DNA of 64,000 bases from G965276765 sp965276765 (GCA_965276765.1 OZ255627.1:2852001-2916000); one strand, 5' to 3'. Positions 36,737 to 45,780 are shown, numbered from the stretch's first letter. Notes: a model not told the origin generated them from the letters alone. A program made the numbers and translations.

Positions 36737-37927
36737 ATGGGACTGCGACCAATCGACGGGTGTGATCGAAGCCGGGGACCGCTGCGGATCGCCTACGTCA
36801 CCGAGGTGTGGAACCCGACGATCAACGGGGTCGTAACTCGCCTGACCGGCACGATCGGCGAACTGCGTCGCCGGGGCCACGAGGTACTCGTCGTTGCGCC
36901 TGCGGTCGAGGGCGCAGGCGGCGTTCCGGCCCCCGCCGGGCGCGACGAAGGTCTGACGGTGCGGACCGTGCCGGCCGCGGGCGTGCCCTTCGTCTACGGC
37001 GGACAGCGATGGGGACTTCCCTTGCCCTGCGTGGGCAGGTACCTCGACGAGTTCGAGCCCGACGTCGTCCACGTCGTCAACCCCGCCCTCCTCGGCATCG
37101 CCGGCGTGGCGGCGGCCCGCCGGCGTCGGACGCCGCTCGTGTGCTCCTACCACACCGACATTGCCGCCTACGCGTCCTACTACCACCTCGGTTGGATGCG
37201 ACCGGCCATCTGGTGGCTACTGCGGTCCCTGCACCGCCGAGCGACGGTCAACCTGGTTACGTCGGCCGCCGCCTTGGAGCAGCTGCGCCGGGCCGGCGTG
37301 CCCCGGATCCGCATGTGGCGCCGCGGCGTCGACCTCGACCGCTTCCGGCCCGACGAGCATCGAGCCGCTCCCTCTGGAGCGCAGGTTGCGCTGTACGTCG
37401 GTCGACTGGCCGAGGAGAAAGGCCTCGCTCGTCTGGCCGAGCTACGGGAGATAGAGGATCTGCGCCTGGTGGTCGTCGGCGAAGGACCGGCGCGCAACAC
37501 GCTGGTGAACCAGCTCGGCACCGAGGGGGTGGAGCTCACCGGCCGTCTCGACGGGGAGGACCTGGCCGGCGCCTATCGTTGCGCCGACGTCTTTGTGTTT
37601 CCCTCCGTGACCGAGACGCTCGGTCTCGTGCTGCTCGAGGCCCTGGCCTGCGGGTTGCCGGTCGTTGCGGCCGACAGCCCGGCAAGCCGAGAGGTGCTCG
37701 GTGGGTGCGGGGCGGCTCGCCTGGTTCGTGTTGAGCGGCCCGGCGCGCTGGCCGCCGGCGTCTCCGATCTTCTCGCCTGCGGGCGGCGCAGGGACATGGC
37801 CGCCGAGGCCAGGGCCTGGGTGGATGGCTGCGGCTGGTCCATGGCGACGACCCAGCTGATCGACCACTACCGCGCTGCCGTCGAGGCCCACGCGTGGCCG
37901 TCCCCCGACATCGAGCTCGCCGCCTGA
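36737..37927 (+). CDS. GT4 glycosyltransferase, MgtA/PimB-like
   Basis: This 396-aa GT-B enzyme resembles GDP-mannose-dependent alpha-mannosyltransferases. The N-terminus AYVTEVWNPTINGVVTRL holds the acceptor-side loop, CSYHTDIAAYASYYH follows, then RMWRRGVDLDRF, LAEEKGL and the nucleotide-sugar motif E-x7-E in FPSVTETLGLVLLEAL. ATG 36737 starts it, about 100 bases after mak; the gap has a palindrome (CCCGATGGCATCGGG, 36644-36658). A close paralogue, fused to GtrA, starts at 40500, with csbD and a two-component system between. Both may act in glycolipid or lipoglycan synthesis; the donor is inferred. Confidence 0.85.
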   Translation: MGLRPIDGCDRSRGPLRIAYVTEVWNPTINGVVTRLTGTIGELRRRGHEVLVVAPAVEGAGGVPAPAGRDEGLTVRTVPAAGVPFVYGGQRWGLPLPCVGRYLDEFEPDVVHVVNPALLGIAGVAAARRRRTPLVCSYHTDIAAYASYYHLGWMRPAIWWLLRSLHRRATVNLVTSAAALEQLRRAGVPRIRMWRRGVDLDRFRPDEHRAAPSGAQVALYVGRLAEEKGLARLAELREIEDLRLVVVGEGPARNTLVNQLGTEGVELTGRLDGEDLAGAYRCADVFVFPSVTETLGLVLLEALACGLPVVAADSPASREVLGGCGAARLVRVERPGALAAGVSDLLACGRRRDMAAEARAWVDGCGWSMATTQLIDHYRAAVEAHAWPSPDIELAA

Positions 37928-37942
37928 CGGACCGCGAAGGGG

Positions 37943-38116
37943 CTACTTCTTGAAGGCGTCCTTCACGTTCTCGCCCGCCTGCTTGAGGTTGCCTGACGCC
38001 TCGTCGCCCCTGCCCTCGGCCTCCATCGACCGGTCGTTGGTGGCCTTGCCGACGTCCTTCTTCACCTGGCCCCTACCGCTTTGCAACTTGTTCTTGATCT
38101 TGTCCATCGCGCTCAT
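37943..38116 (-). CDS. CsbD-family stress protein
   Basis: This 57-aa protein from ATG 38116 begins MSAMDKIKNKLQSGRGQVKK and has the CsbD repeat pattern KxKGxxxQxKGxxKD...G..EAEGR, then SGNLKQAGENVKDAFKK. CsbD proteins are abundant, hydrophilic general-stress proteins of unknown biochemical role. AGGAGG lies just upstream of the ATG, a strong Shine-Dalgarno sequence suited to high expression. It is convergent with the GT4 gene and 15 bases from its stop. Confidence 0.85.
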   Translation of the reverse strand: MSAMDKIKNKLQSGRGQVKKDVGKATNDRSMEAEGRGDEASGNLKQAGENVKDAFKK

Positions 38117-38205
38117 TATGAGCCTCCTTGATATGACACCGGTCTACACCCGCCGGCGGTCCAACGAGCGCCGAGGCCTCCGGCCGGGCCGGCGGTCGGC
38201 GCCGA

Positions 38206-39615
38206 TCACTCCGCTTCGGCGTGATCGTCGAGCACGGCGTTACCGAGCTCGACGACTACCTCAGCGCCCCCCGAGGGTCGGTTGGCGGCGACGGCGGAGC
38301 CGCCGTGGGCCACGGCGATGCTCTGCACGATGGCGAGACCGAGGCCGGTCCCGCCGGTGTCGCGGGTCCGCGCCGCATCGGCACGTCGGAAGCGCTCGAA
38401 GGCGTGTGGAAGAAACTCGCCGGGGAAGCCGGCGCCGCTGTCGTCGACCGAGATCCGCAGCCGATCGGCATCGGCGGCGGCCACCACGGTCACCGAACCT
38501 CCTGCCGACGTGTGGCGGACCGCGTTGTCGACCAGGTTGTCGACCAAGCGGCGCACCCGCCCAGGATCGATGTCGGCGACCAGATCCCGTGAGGCGTCGA
38601 CCCGGATCGCCACGCCGGCTCTCGCTGCGGCCGGCTCGGCGTGCGAGACCGATGCGTCGAGCAGGTCGGCGACGGTCGTCGGTTCACGCCGCAGCGCGCT
38701 CCCGGCGCCGGTGTCACGAGCGAGGACGAGCAGGTCGTCGGCCAGGCGGGAGATCCGCTGCGATTCGTCGGCGGCGTCGGCGACCGCGGTCCTGAGCTCC
38801 TCGAGCGATCGCCCGGGCCTGGCCGCCAGCTCGAGCTCGGCCTGGAGGATGGCGAGCGGGGTACGAAGCTCGTGGCCGGCGTCGGCGACGAAGGCCCGCT
38901 CCCTCGCGATGGCGTCGTGCAGGCGGGCCAGAAGGTCGTTCATCGTCCTCGCCAGCGCGGCGATCTCGTCGCGGGTGGGGGGGACGGCGATGCCGGCTGT
39001 GGACTCGTCGGCCGACATGGCCGACGCCTGGCGTCGCATCCGCTCGACGGGGCGGAGGGCGGCAGCGGACAGCAGCCAGGCCGCCAGACCGGCGAGCACG
39101 ACGATGACGGGTCCGACCCAGCTCGCGGCGTCGCTGACCCGGTCGATGGCCTCGTCGGTCGCATCGAGCGAGGTGCCGACCGCCAGCACCCCGGTGCCCC
39201 CCGCCACCGGGATCGGTGACAGGAGGAACCGCACGTGTTCGCGAGAGCGACCGGAGGCGGGAACGCTGACCGTCGGGTCCACGTAGATGGTCCCTCGCCT
39301 CGCGGCGGCAAGGGATCCCGACCCGACGAGTGCGTCCTTTCCCGACGTCGGCGACGAAGCGAGCAGACGGCCGTCGGGCGCGAACACCTGCCCGAGGTCG
39401 TTGCGGCGCAGGGGCGTGGTCGCAAGCGCCGCCGTCACGGAGTGGCCCGGCTCGGCCAGCGACGTCCGCACCGCCTGGGCCTGCACGCCGAGCTCGGCGT
39501 CGATGGTCGCATGCAGCTCACGCGTCAGGACCTCCAAGTAGATGAGGCTGCCGACGGCGAAGACGACCGCCGTCGCCACGGCAAAGACGACCGCGAGGCG
39601 AATCCGGATCGGCAC
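38206..39615 (-). CDS. Sensor histidine kinase with HAMP domain
   Basis: This 469-aa membrane kinase has a TM helix at about residues 7-28, an extracytoplasmic sensor region (~29-160), and a second TM helix (~165-190). HAMP follows, then the HisKA phosphoacceptor H248 in ADAGHELRTPLAI and the HATPase domain with N-box LVDNLVDNAVRHT, DSGAGFPGEF and GGTGLGLAIV. It phosphorylates the response regulator encoded just upstream. The ATG at 39615 lies 3 bases past the regulator stop (regulator first, kinase second). The sensed signal is not known; neighbours are glycosyltransferases and csbD, so an envelope signal is possible. Confidence 0.93.
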   Translation of the reverse strand: MPIRIRLAVVFAVATAVVFAVGSLIYLEVLTRELHATIDAELGVQAQAVRTSLAEPGHSVTAALATTPLRRNDLGQVFAPDGRLLASSPTSGKDALVGSGSLAAARRGTIYVDPTVSVPASGRSREHVRFLLSPIPVAGGTGVLAVGTSLDATDEAIDRVSDAASWVGPVIVVLAGLAAWLLSAAALRPVERMRRQASAMSADESTAGIAVPPTRDEIAALARTMNDLLARLHDAIARERAFVADAGHELRTPLAILQAELELAARPGRSLEELRTAVADAADESQRISRLADDLLVLARDTGAGSALRREPTTVADLLDASVSHAEPAAARAGVAIRVDASRDLVADIDPGRVRRLVDNLVDNAVRHTSAGGSVTVVAAADADRLRISVDDSGAGFPGEFLPHAFERFRRADAARTRDTGGTGLGLAIVQSIAVAHGGSAVAANRPSGGAEVVVELGNAVLDDHAEAE

Positions 39616-39618
39616 CCC

Positions 39619-40299
39619 TCAGCGCCTCTCGTCGGCCCGCAGGCGGTAGCCGGCGCCGCGGACGGTCTCGAGGTCGTTGCGACCGAACGGCCGATCGACC
39701 TTCCTGCGCAGGTAGTTGACGTACTGGTCGACCACGTTCGACGTCCCGTCGAAGGCGAAGTCCCAGACGTGCTCGATGATCCTGGTCCTCGTGATCACCT
39801 CGCCGGGGTGTTGCATGAACAACTCGAGGAGGGCGAACTCTTTCGGTGAGAGCGACAGCTCCTTCTCGCCGCGCCAGGCTCGCCAGTGGGGCCGGTCGAG
39901 ACGCAGGTCGCCGACCTCGAGTGTCAGGGGGCGGGCCTGGCCACCCCGGCGAACGAGGGCCCGGACCCGAGCCACCAGCTCGGCGAAGCTGAACGGCTTG
40001 AGCAGGTAGTCGTCGGCGCCTGCGTCCAGACCCCTCACGCGGTCCTCGACGTCGGTGCGGGCCGTCAGCATAAGCACGGGAGCCCACCGTTCGGCCTCGC
40101 GAAGGCGCGTGCACACCTCGAAGCCGTCGAGGCCCGGCAGCATCACATCAAGGATCACGGCGTCGTAGTCGGCGTCCATCCCCATCCAGAGGGCCTGCTG
40201 GCCGTCGCCGACCACATCGACGACGTAGCCTTCCTCTTCGAGACCGCGGCGGATGAGCGCGGCCATGCGCAACTCGTCCTCGACCACGAGCAAGCGCAC
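39619..40299 (-). CDS. OmpR-family response regulator
   Basis: This 226-aa transcription factor has a receiver domain with the acidic pair VVEDEL, phospho-acceptor D51 in VILDVMLPG, and Lys in YLLKPFSF. It then has a winged-helix DNA-binding domain (LSPKEFALLELFMQHPGEVI, VDQYVNYLRRKVDRPF). GTG 40299 gives the standard start RLLVVEDEL and has TACCCT 6 bases upstream, so it is probably leaderless. It forms an operon with the histidine kinase. Targets cannot be read from the sequence; the 200-bp divergent region towards the GT4-GtrA gene is the first place to look for its binding sites. Confidence 0.94.
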   Translation of the reverse strand: MRLLVVEDELRMAALIRRGLEEEGYVVDVVGDGQQALWMGMDADYDAVILDVMLPGLDGFEVCTRLREAERWAPVLMLTARTDVEDRVRGLDAGADDYLLKPFSFAELVARVRALVRRGGQARPLTLEVGDLRLDRPHWRAWRGEKELSLSPKEFALLELFMQHPGEVITRTRIIEHVWDFAFDGTSNVVDQYVNYLRRKVDRPFGRNDLETVRGAGYRLRADERR

Positions 40300-40437
40300 A
40301 CTCCGAGGGTAACGACACGCAGATGAGAGGCGGATGTGAGCCAGCCTGAACGAACTCACATCTTTTCCTCACGAAACCTCAATGTGCGTGCGCCAGCATG
40401 AGGGGTGTGGTTCCCGACGCTCTCCTCCGCGGCGCTC

Positions 40438-40443
40438 TAACGT
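40438..40443 (+). promoter_or_regulatory. -10 hexamer of the GT4-GtrA leader
   Basis: TAACGT lies 7 bases before GTG 40451, which opens a 14-codon mini-ORF just ahead of the GT4-GtrA gene. Confidence 0.5.
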
Positions 40444-40450
40444 GGCACCG

Positions 40451-40495
40451 GTGCAGACGTCGGCGTGGGTGGAAGTGGTGAAGTCAGGCTCGTGA
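40451..40495 (+). CDS. Leaderless 14-codon mini-ORF before GT4-GtrA gene
   Basis: GTG 40451 opens VQTSAWVEVVKSGS and stops at TGA 40493-40495, four bases before the GTG at 40500. The main gene has no Shine-Dalgarno sequence, so it may depend on reinitiation. TAACGT is 7 bases before the mini-ORF start. The same layout is seen before meaB and the HAD gene. Confidence 0.45.
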   Translation: MQTSAWVEVVKSGS

Positions 40496-40499
40496 TCAA

Positions 40500-42212
40500 G
40501 TGAGAGTCGCGTTCGTCACCGAGGTGTGGTCCCCGACGATCAACGGGGTCGTGACCCGACTCGCCGGCACCATCGACGAGCTCCTTCGCAACGGTCATAA
40601 GGTGCTCGTCGTGGCGCCCCGCGTCGAGGGGGTCGACGACACCGGGACCGATGGCCTGCAGGTCAGGACGGTACCGACGATCAGCGTCCCCTTCGTCTAC
40701 GGGGGCCAATCGTGGGGCCTGCCACTGCCACGCGTGGGACGCTACCTCGACGACTTCGCCCCCGATGTCGTGCACGTCGCCAACCCTGCGTTCCTCGGAA
40801 TCGCCGGCGTCATCGCGGCCCGGCGGCGAAAGACGCCGCTCGTCTGCTCCTATCACACCGACATCGCGGCGTACGCCTCCTACTATCACCTCGGCTGGTT
40901 GCGGCCCGTCATCTGGAAGGTGCTTCGGATCCTGCACTCGAGCGCGGCGGTCAACCTCGTCACGTCGGATGTCGCCGCCCGCCAGCTGGCGAGGGCCGGA
41001 GTCCCGAGGATCAGGATGTGGCGCCGCGGTGTCGACCTGGAGCGCTTCAGGCCGACCAACGGCGACGACGCGGTCAGGAAGACTGGTCATCCGACGGCTC
41101 TCTACGTCGGGAGGTTGGCCGAGGAGAAGGGGCTCGGGGTCCTGGCCGAACTTGCGGCCGTGGATGACCTGCGTCTCGTCGTCGTTGGCGACGGCCCGGC
41201 CCGGACATCGATCGCATCACGGCTCGGACACGACCGTGTCGACTTCACCGGCCCCCTGTACGGCGACGAGCTGGCGGCCGCCTACCGCAACGCCGACGTG
41301 TTCGTGTTCCCCTCGACGACCGAGACCCTCGGCCTCGTCCTCCTCGAGGCCCTCGCTTCCGGCCTGCCGGTCGTGGCGGCAGAAAGCCCCGCGAGTCGCG
41401 AGGTCCTCGGCGGATGCCCCGCCGCCCGCTTGTTTCGGGCCGAGCGACCCGGTGAGCTGGCCGCAGCGGTCTCGGATCTCGTCGGGTCCGCTTCGCAGGA
41501 CGTCCTGGCCGCGCAGGCGAGGGAGCGTGTGGAGGGCTTTGGATGGTCGGCGGCGACGGCCCAGCTCGAAGAGGAGTACCGAGAAGCGGCGTGCCCATCG
41601 GACGCCTGTCCTTCGCGGGGTCGGGTTCGAGACCAGCTGTGGCGCTTTTTGGCCGTAGGGGCGAGCAACGTCGCCATAGACCTCGGCATCTTCAACCTCC
41701 TCCTCGCCCTGAACCCCACCCGCCACCCCTTGCAGCTCGTGGCGTACAACACGGTGGCCGTGCTGCTGGCGCTGCTCAACAGCTACTGGTGGAATTCGCG
41801 CTGGACCTTCAAGCACGCCGTCGCCGGCCGGTCCCGATGGTCGGTGGCCCGTCGCCGGGTGCTATTCGTGGGCCAGGGCGTCGTCAACGTCGCCGTCAAC
41901 GACCTGGCGGTCGCCGGGGTGTCGGCAGCGCTGGCCGGAAGCCAGCTGCCCTCGCAGTTCACCGGCAACATGTCGAAGGTCGCCGGGATGGTGGCCGCAT
42001 CGCTCGTCAGCTTCGTGCTGCTCCGCCACGTCGTGTTCCGCCACCACGAGCACGGTCGTCGCTCCCGGACGCCGGGTGCAGGCCCGCCGATCCCGATGGA
42101 TTCCCGTCGTCCCGTGGACGGCCAGCGGCCGAAGGACCCGACGGCATCGGCGGGGAACGGGACGGTCATCCCTGGCCCCGAGCAGTCTCCGCTCAAGGTG
42201 TTCGGCTCGTAG
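40500..42212 (+). CDS. GT4 glycosyltransferase fused to a GtrA-like membrane domain
   Basis: This 570-aa protein has two parts. Residues ~1-375 are a GT4 enzyme closely similar to the product at 36737 (AFVTEVWSPTINGVVTRLAG, RMWRRGVDLERF, LGLVLLEALASGLPVVAAES). Residues ~390-525 are a four-helix GtrA-like domain (LWRFLAVGASNVAIDLGIFN, LLALLNSYWWNSRWTF, ASLVSFVLLRHVVFR). GtrA proteins are proposed flippases or partners for polyprenyl-phosphate sugars. The last ~50 residues are Pro/Gly-rich. GTG 40500 was taken because its N-terminus aligns with the paralogue. The fusion suggests coupling of sugar transfer with handling of a lipid-linked sugar, which is inference. Confidence 0.85.
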   Translation: MRVAFVTEVWSPTINGVVTRLAGTIDELLRNGHKVLVVAPRVEGVDDTGTDGLQVRTVPTISVPFVYGGQSWGLPLPRVGRYLDDFAPDVVHVANPAFLGIAGVIAARRRKTPLVCSYHTDIAAYASYYHLGWLRPVIWKVLRILHSSAAVNLVTSDVAARQLARAGVPRIRMWRRGVDLERFRPTNGDDAVRKTGHPTALYVGRLAEEKGLGVLAELAAVDDLRLVVVGDGPARTSIASRLGHDRVDFTGPLYGDELAAAYRNADVFVFPSTTETLGLVLLEALASGLPVVAAESPASREVLGGCPAARLFRAERPGELAAAVSDLVGSASQDVLAAQARERVEGFGWSAATAQLEEEYREAACPSDACPSRGRVRDQLWRFLAVGASNVAIDLGIFNLLLALNPTRHPLQLVAYNTVAVLLALLNSYWWNSRWTFKHAVAGRSRWSVARRRVLFVGQGVVNVAVNDLAVAGVSAALAGSQLPSQFTGNMSKVAGMVAASLVSFVLLRHVVFRHHEHGRRSRTPGAGPPIPMDSRRPVDGQRPKDPTASAGNGTVIPGPEQSPLKVFGS

Positions 42213-42215
42213 CAG

Positions 42216-42340
42216 CGGGCGGCCCATGTCGCTGTGCCGTCGGGCGGCCCATGTCGCTGTGCCGTCGGGCGGCCCATGTCGCTGTGCCGTCGGGCGGCCC
42301 ATGTCGCTGTGCCGTCGGGCGGCCCATGTCGCTGTGCCGT
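42216..42340. repeat. Five perfect 25-bp tandem repeats upstream of glgB
   Basis: Unit starting CGGGCGGCCCATGTCGCTGT, repeated five times without change, followed by a partial sixth. It begins 3 bases after the GT4-GtrA stop and ends 33 bases before the glgB -10 hexamer. A 25-bp period shifts reading frame in each unit, so the array is not selected as protein. It has no spacers, so it is not a CRISPR array. Confidence 0.95.
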
Positions 42341-42373
42341 CGGGGCGGTTGACCGGGCCGTCACCGCCTCTTG

Positions 42374-42379
42374 TACGGT
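42374..42379 (+). promoter_or_regulatory. -10 hexamer of leaderless glgB promoter
   Basis: TACGGT lies 7 bases before ATG 42387. The tandem array sits immediately upstream of the expected -35 region. Confidence 0.5.
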
Positions 42380-42386
42380 GCCATCC

Positions 42387-44663
42387 ATGGGTACGCACGA
42401 TGCCGGTCCCCGTCCCGCCCTCTCCGAAGCCGACATCCGGCTCATCGTCACCGGGCGCCACGGTGATCCCCACCGGCTGCTCGGCCGTCACGGCGGCCTC
42501 GTCAGGACCTTTCGGCCCGCCGCGACGGCCGCTCACGTCCTCGTCGGTACTGACCGGACACCGATGACCCTGATCGACCCGGCCGGGCTCTGGGAGGGCC
42601 GGCTCTCCGAGTCGGCCGCTGCCTACCGGCTCGAGGCCGTCTACCCGGGCGGCACCTACGTCTACGACGATCCCTACCGGGCGTGGCCGACCCTCGGCGA
42701 CGTTGATCTCCACCTCCTCGGTGAGGGCAGGCACCGGCGGCTCTGGGACGTCCTCGGCGCTCACCCCAGGGTCCACGACGGCATGGCAGGGACCTCGTTC
42801 GCCGTCTGGGCGCCCAACGCGCGAGCCGTGCGGGTCGTCGGCGAATGGAACGCCTGGGACGGCCGCGTCCATCCCATGCGGTCGCTCGGCTCTTCGGGGG
42901 TGTGGGAGCTGTTCATCCCCGGGGTCGAGGCCGGCGCCCGTTACAAGTACGAGCTCGTGAGCGCCGAGGACCGCCTCATTCTCAAGGCCGACCCGATGGC
43001 CTTCGCGACCGAGGTACCCCCCGACACCGCGAGCGTCATCGCCGGCCCGCCCCATCACGAGTGGGCCGACGACGAGTGGATCGCGGCTCGCGCCTCGGCC
43101 GAAGGGCTGCGCCGACCCATGTCCATCTACGAGCTGCACGCCGGTTCGTGGCGGCACACCGACGACGGGCACGGCGGGACGCGACCGCTCTCCTACCTGG
43201 AGATGGCCGAGGCACTGCCGGCGTACATCGAGGCCCTCGGCTTCACCCACGTGGAGTTCATGCCGTTGGCCGAGCACCCCTTCGCCGGATCCTGGGGATA
43301 CCAGGTCTCCGCCTACTACGCGCCCACCTCCCGCTTCGGACGCCCCGACGACCTCCGGGTGCTCGTCGACGCCCTGCACCGCCGTGGGATCGGAGTCATC
43401 GTCGACTGGGTGCCGGCGCACTTCCCCCGCGACGAGTTCGCCCTGGCCCGCTTCGATGGCACCGCGCTCTACGAGCACGAGGACCCCCGCCTCGGCGCTC
43501 ACCCCGACTGGGGCACGCTCGTGTTCAACTACGCCCGCAACGAGGTCAGGAACTTTCTCGTCGCCAACGCCATGTACTGGATCGAGCAGTTCCACATCGA
43601 CGCGCTGCGCGTCGACGCCGTCGCCTCCATGCTCTACCTGGACTACTCCCGCGAACCGGGCGAGTGGATCCCCAACGCCTTCGGCGGCAGGGAGAATCTC
43701 GATGCCGTGGCGCTGTTGCGCGAGGTCAACGAGCTGGTCTTCGGCGCCTACCCGGGCGCGACCATGATCGCCGAGGAGTCGACCGCCTGGCCCGGCGTCT
43801 CACGGCCGACCTATCTCGGCGGCCTCGGGTTCGGGCTCAAGTGGAACATGGGGTGGATGCACGACACCCTCGCGTACTTCTCGACCGATCCCGTCTACCG
43901 CAGCTTCCATCAAGGGGAGCTGACCTTTGGACTTATCTACGCCTGGACCGAGAACTTTGTGCTGCCCCTCTCCCACGACGAGGTCGTGCACGGCAAGGGG
44001 TCGCTGCTCACCAAGATGCCCGGCGATCGCTGGCAGCAGCTCGCCAACCTGAGGGCTCTCTACGCCTGGATGTGGGCCCATCCCGGCAAGCAGATGGTCT
44101 TCATGGGCGCGGAGCTCGCCCCCGAGCGCGAGTGGGACCACGACCGCGAGCTCGATTGGTGGATCGCCGACGAGTGGCCCGATCACCGCAAGGTCGGCTC
44201 TCTGCTGGCCGAGCTCAACCGGGTCTATTGCGACCAGCCGGCGCTCTGGGAGGAGGACTTCGCCTCCGAGGGGTTCGAGTGGATCGACGCGAGCGACACG
44301 GAGGCCAGCGTGCTCTCGTTTCTCCGGTGGCGCAGGACCCCTCCCGCGGTCGAGCCGGCGGTGGCGCCGTCCCCGCTCGCGACCTGGCCTGCGGTCGTCG
44401 GCGGCCGGGGCACGCCGGCGGAGCGCAGCCCGGTCGCTTGCGTCGCCAACCTGACGCCGGTCCCCCGCACGGGATACCGGGTCGGTCTGCCATCCGCGGG
44501 GCGCTGGGTCGAGCTCGTCAACACCGACGCCACCGAATGGGGTGGGAGCGGCATGGGAAACGCCGGAGCGGTCGAGGCGGAGCGAACCCCCTGGCATGGC
44601 CAGCCCTGCTCGGCCGAGCTGACGCTTCCGCCCCTCGCCGTGCTCTGGCTCACGCCCGGCTGA
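42387..44663 (+). CDS. glgB: 1,4-alpha-glucan branching enzyme
   Basis: GlgB (758 aa, GH13_9) makes alpha-1,6 branches in glycogen. The N-terminal CBM48-type region (FAVWAPNARAVRVVGEWNAWDG) precedes the barrel, with nucleophile D410 in ALRVDAVASML, acid E463 in MIAEESTAWPG, and the transition-state Asp in LPLSHDEVVHGKGSL. ATG 42387 is taken over upstream starts because those lie inside the tandem repeats. The C-terminal domain has a polar insert (~residues 655-690) of Pro/Ala character. It is separated from glgE-treS-mak by about 5.8 kb of glycosyltransferases and signalling genes but functions in the same pathway. Confidence 0.96.
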   Translation: MGTHDAGPRPALSEADIRLIVTGRHGDPHRLLGRHGGLVRTFRPAATAAHVLVGTDRTPMTLIDPAGLWEGRLSESAAAYRLEAVYPGGTYVYDDPYRAWPTLGDVDLHLLGEGRHRRLWDVLGAHPRVHDGMAGTSFAVWAPNARAVRVVGEWNAWDGRVHPMRSLGSSGVWELFIPGVEAGARYKYELVSAEDRLILKADPMAFATEVPPDTASVIAGPPHHEWADDEWIAARASAEGLRRPMSIYELHAGSWRHTDDGHGGTRPLSYLEMAEALPAYIEALGFTHVEFMPLAEHPFAGSWGYQVSAYYAPTSRFGRPDDLRVLVDALHRRGIGVIVDWVPAHFPRDEFALARFDGTALYEHEDPRLGAHPDWGTLVFNYARNEVRNFLVANAMYWIEQFHIDALRVDAVASMLYLDYSREPGEWIPNAFGGRENLDAVALLREVNELVFGAYPGATMIAEESTAWPGVSRPTYLGGLGFGLKWNMGWMHDTLAYFSTDPVYRSFHQGELTFGLIYAWTENFVLPLSHDEVVHGKGSLLTKMPGDRWQQLANLRALYAWMWAHPGKQMVFMGAELAPEREWDHDRELDWWIADEWPDHRKVGSLLAELNRVYCDQPALWEEDFASEGFEWIDASDTEASVLSFLRWRRTPPAVEPAVAPSPLATWPAVVGGRGTPAERSPVACVANLTPVPRTGYRVGLPSAGRWVELVNTDATEWGGSGMGNAGAVEAERTPWHGQPCSAELTLPPLAVLWLTPG

Positions 44664-44673
44664 CGGTGCCCCC

Positions 44674-45660
44674 TCAGGCCGGGGCCGCGACCTCGGCCTG
44701 CAGCTCGTCGGCGGCCCGCTCCGGTGAGACGACGTTGATGAGCACACCGGAACCGAGCTCGAAACCACCCCTCGTCGTCACCTGCGGTATCAGGTGCACG
44801 TGCCAGTGGTAGTCGCCGCTCAGTCGGTACGGCGCCGAATGGAACAGCAGGTTGTAGGCGACGTCGCCGAGGTGCGATCGCAACGCCGCCAGGGCGATCT
44901 GTACCGAGCGGCCCACCGCCGCCAGGTCCTCGGGCTCGGCCCGGTAGAGGTGGGCGTCGTGGCGGCGGGGAATGATCAGCATCTCGTAGGGCGAGCCGCT
45001 CCAGAAGGGGGTCAGCACCACGACCTGCTCGTCGGCGTAGACGATCCGCCGGTCGGCTTCCTCCTCGGCGTCGGCGACGGTGCAGAGCAGGCAGTTTCCG
45101 TGGAATCGTGAGAACCCAGCCAGCTCGTTGGCCGTCTCGCCCGGCACGAACGGCATCGAGAGCAACTGGCCGTGCGGATGCTCGATCGACGCCCCCGCCT
45201 CTCTTCCCCGGTTCACGACGGCCTGGCTGTAGCGAAGCCCGGGGATGGTCGAGTGCTCCGCCATCCGGTCGCGCATGGCCTCCATAACCAGGGTGGCGTG
45301 GGCCTCGCTCAGGTCGGCCCACGTCGCCTCGTGATCGGGGGTGAGTACGACGACCTCGTGGATGCCGCTGGCAGGGGCCTGCATGAAAACGGGTCCGAGG
45401 TGACTCACGACCATCGGCTCGGCCCCGTCGAAGGCCGGGTACCGGTTGGCCACGATGCGGACCTGCCAGTCACCCGAGTCCCCGTAGCTCTCCAGGGTCG
45501 CAGGCCCAGGATCCTGGCTGTCGGGGCAAAACGGGCAGGCGCGCTCGGGGTCGTCCTCGACCGGCAGGCGCCTCGTCAGGAACGCCGAGGGTCGCTCCAT
45601 CCGCTCCGCGGCTATGACCACCCAGCGCCCCGTCAGGGGATCGAGCCGCAGCTGACTCAC
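44674..45660 (-). CDS. galT: Galactose-1-phosphate uridylyltransferase
   Basis: This 328-aa HIT-superfamily enzyme exchanges UDP between glucose and galactose phosphates. It has the zinc-binding CPFC near the N-terminus, the catalytic HPHGQ motif (EHPHGQLLSMPF), a second CLLC pair, and a C-terminal HWHVHLIPQ. It lacks any gal operon partners here (no galK or galE); the setting beside glgB suggests a link to sugar-nucleotide or glucan metabolism, and a relative acting on another hexose-1-phosphate is possible. The start is GTG 45660; longer readings add non-conserved sequence. It is convergent with glgB, ten bases apart. Confidence 0.87.
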   Translation of the reverse strand: MSQLRLDPLTGRWVVIAAERMERPSAFLTRRLPVEDDPERACPFCPDSQDPGPATLESYGDSGDWQVRIVANRYPAFDGAEPMVVSHLGPVFMQAPASGIHEVVVLTPDHEATWADLSEAHATLVMEAMRDRMAEHSTIPGLRYSQAVVNRGREAGASIEHPHGQLLSMPFVPGETANELAGFSRFHGNCLLCTVADAEEEADRRIVYADEQVVVLTPFWSGSPYEMLIIPRRHDAHLYRAEPEDLAAVGRSVQIALAALRSHLGDVAYNLLFHSAPYRLSGDYHWHVHLIPQVTTRGGFELGSGVLINVVSPERAADELQAEVAAPA

Positions 45661-45768
45661 TCGGCGTCCCCTGCAGGAAAGGGGGAGGCGAGCTCGGGTG
45701 AAGAAGGTCGCACGCCCCGAAGGTAGCTCCGCTCGCCACCCGACGCCGACCACGCCGGCCGGCGTCGG

Positions 45769-45774
45769 TACCAT
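45769..45774 (+). promoter_or_regulatory. -10 hexamer of leaderless cysteine desulfurase promoter
   Basis: TACCAT is 6 bases before GTG 45781. There is no Shine-Dalgarno sequence. It would drive the desulfurase-mnmA pair. Confidence 0.5.
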
Positions 45775-45780
45775 GGTCCG

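Noticed and set aside
42216..42340. Possible CRISPR array from the regular repeats
   Set aside because: The units are directly adjacent with no spacers and no cas genes are near.
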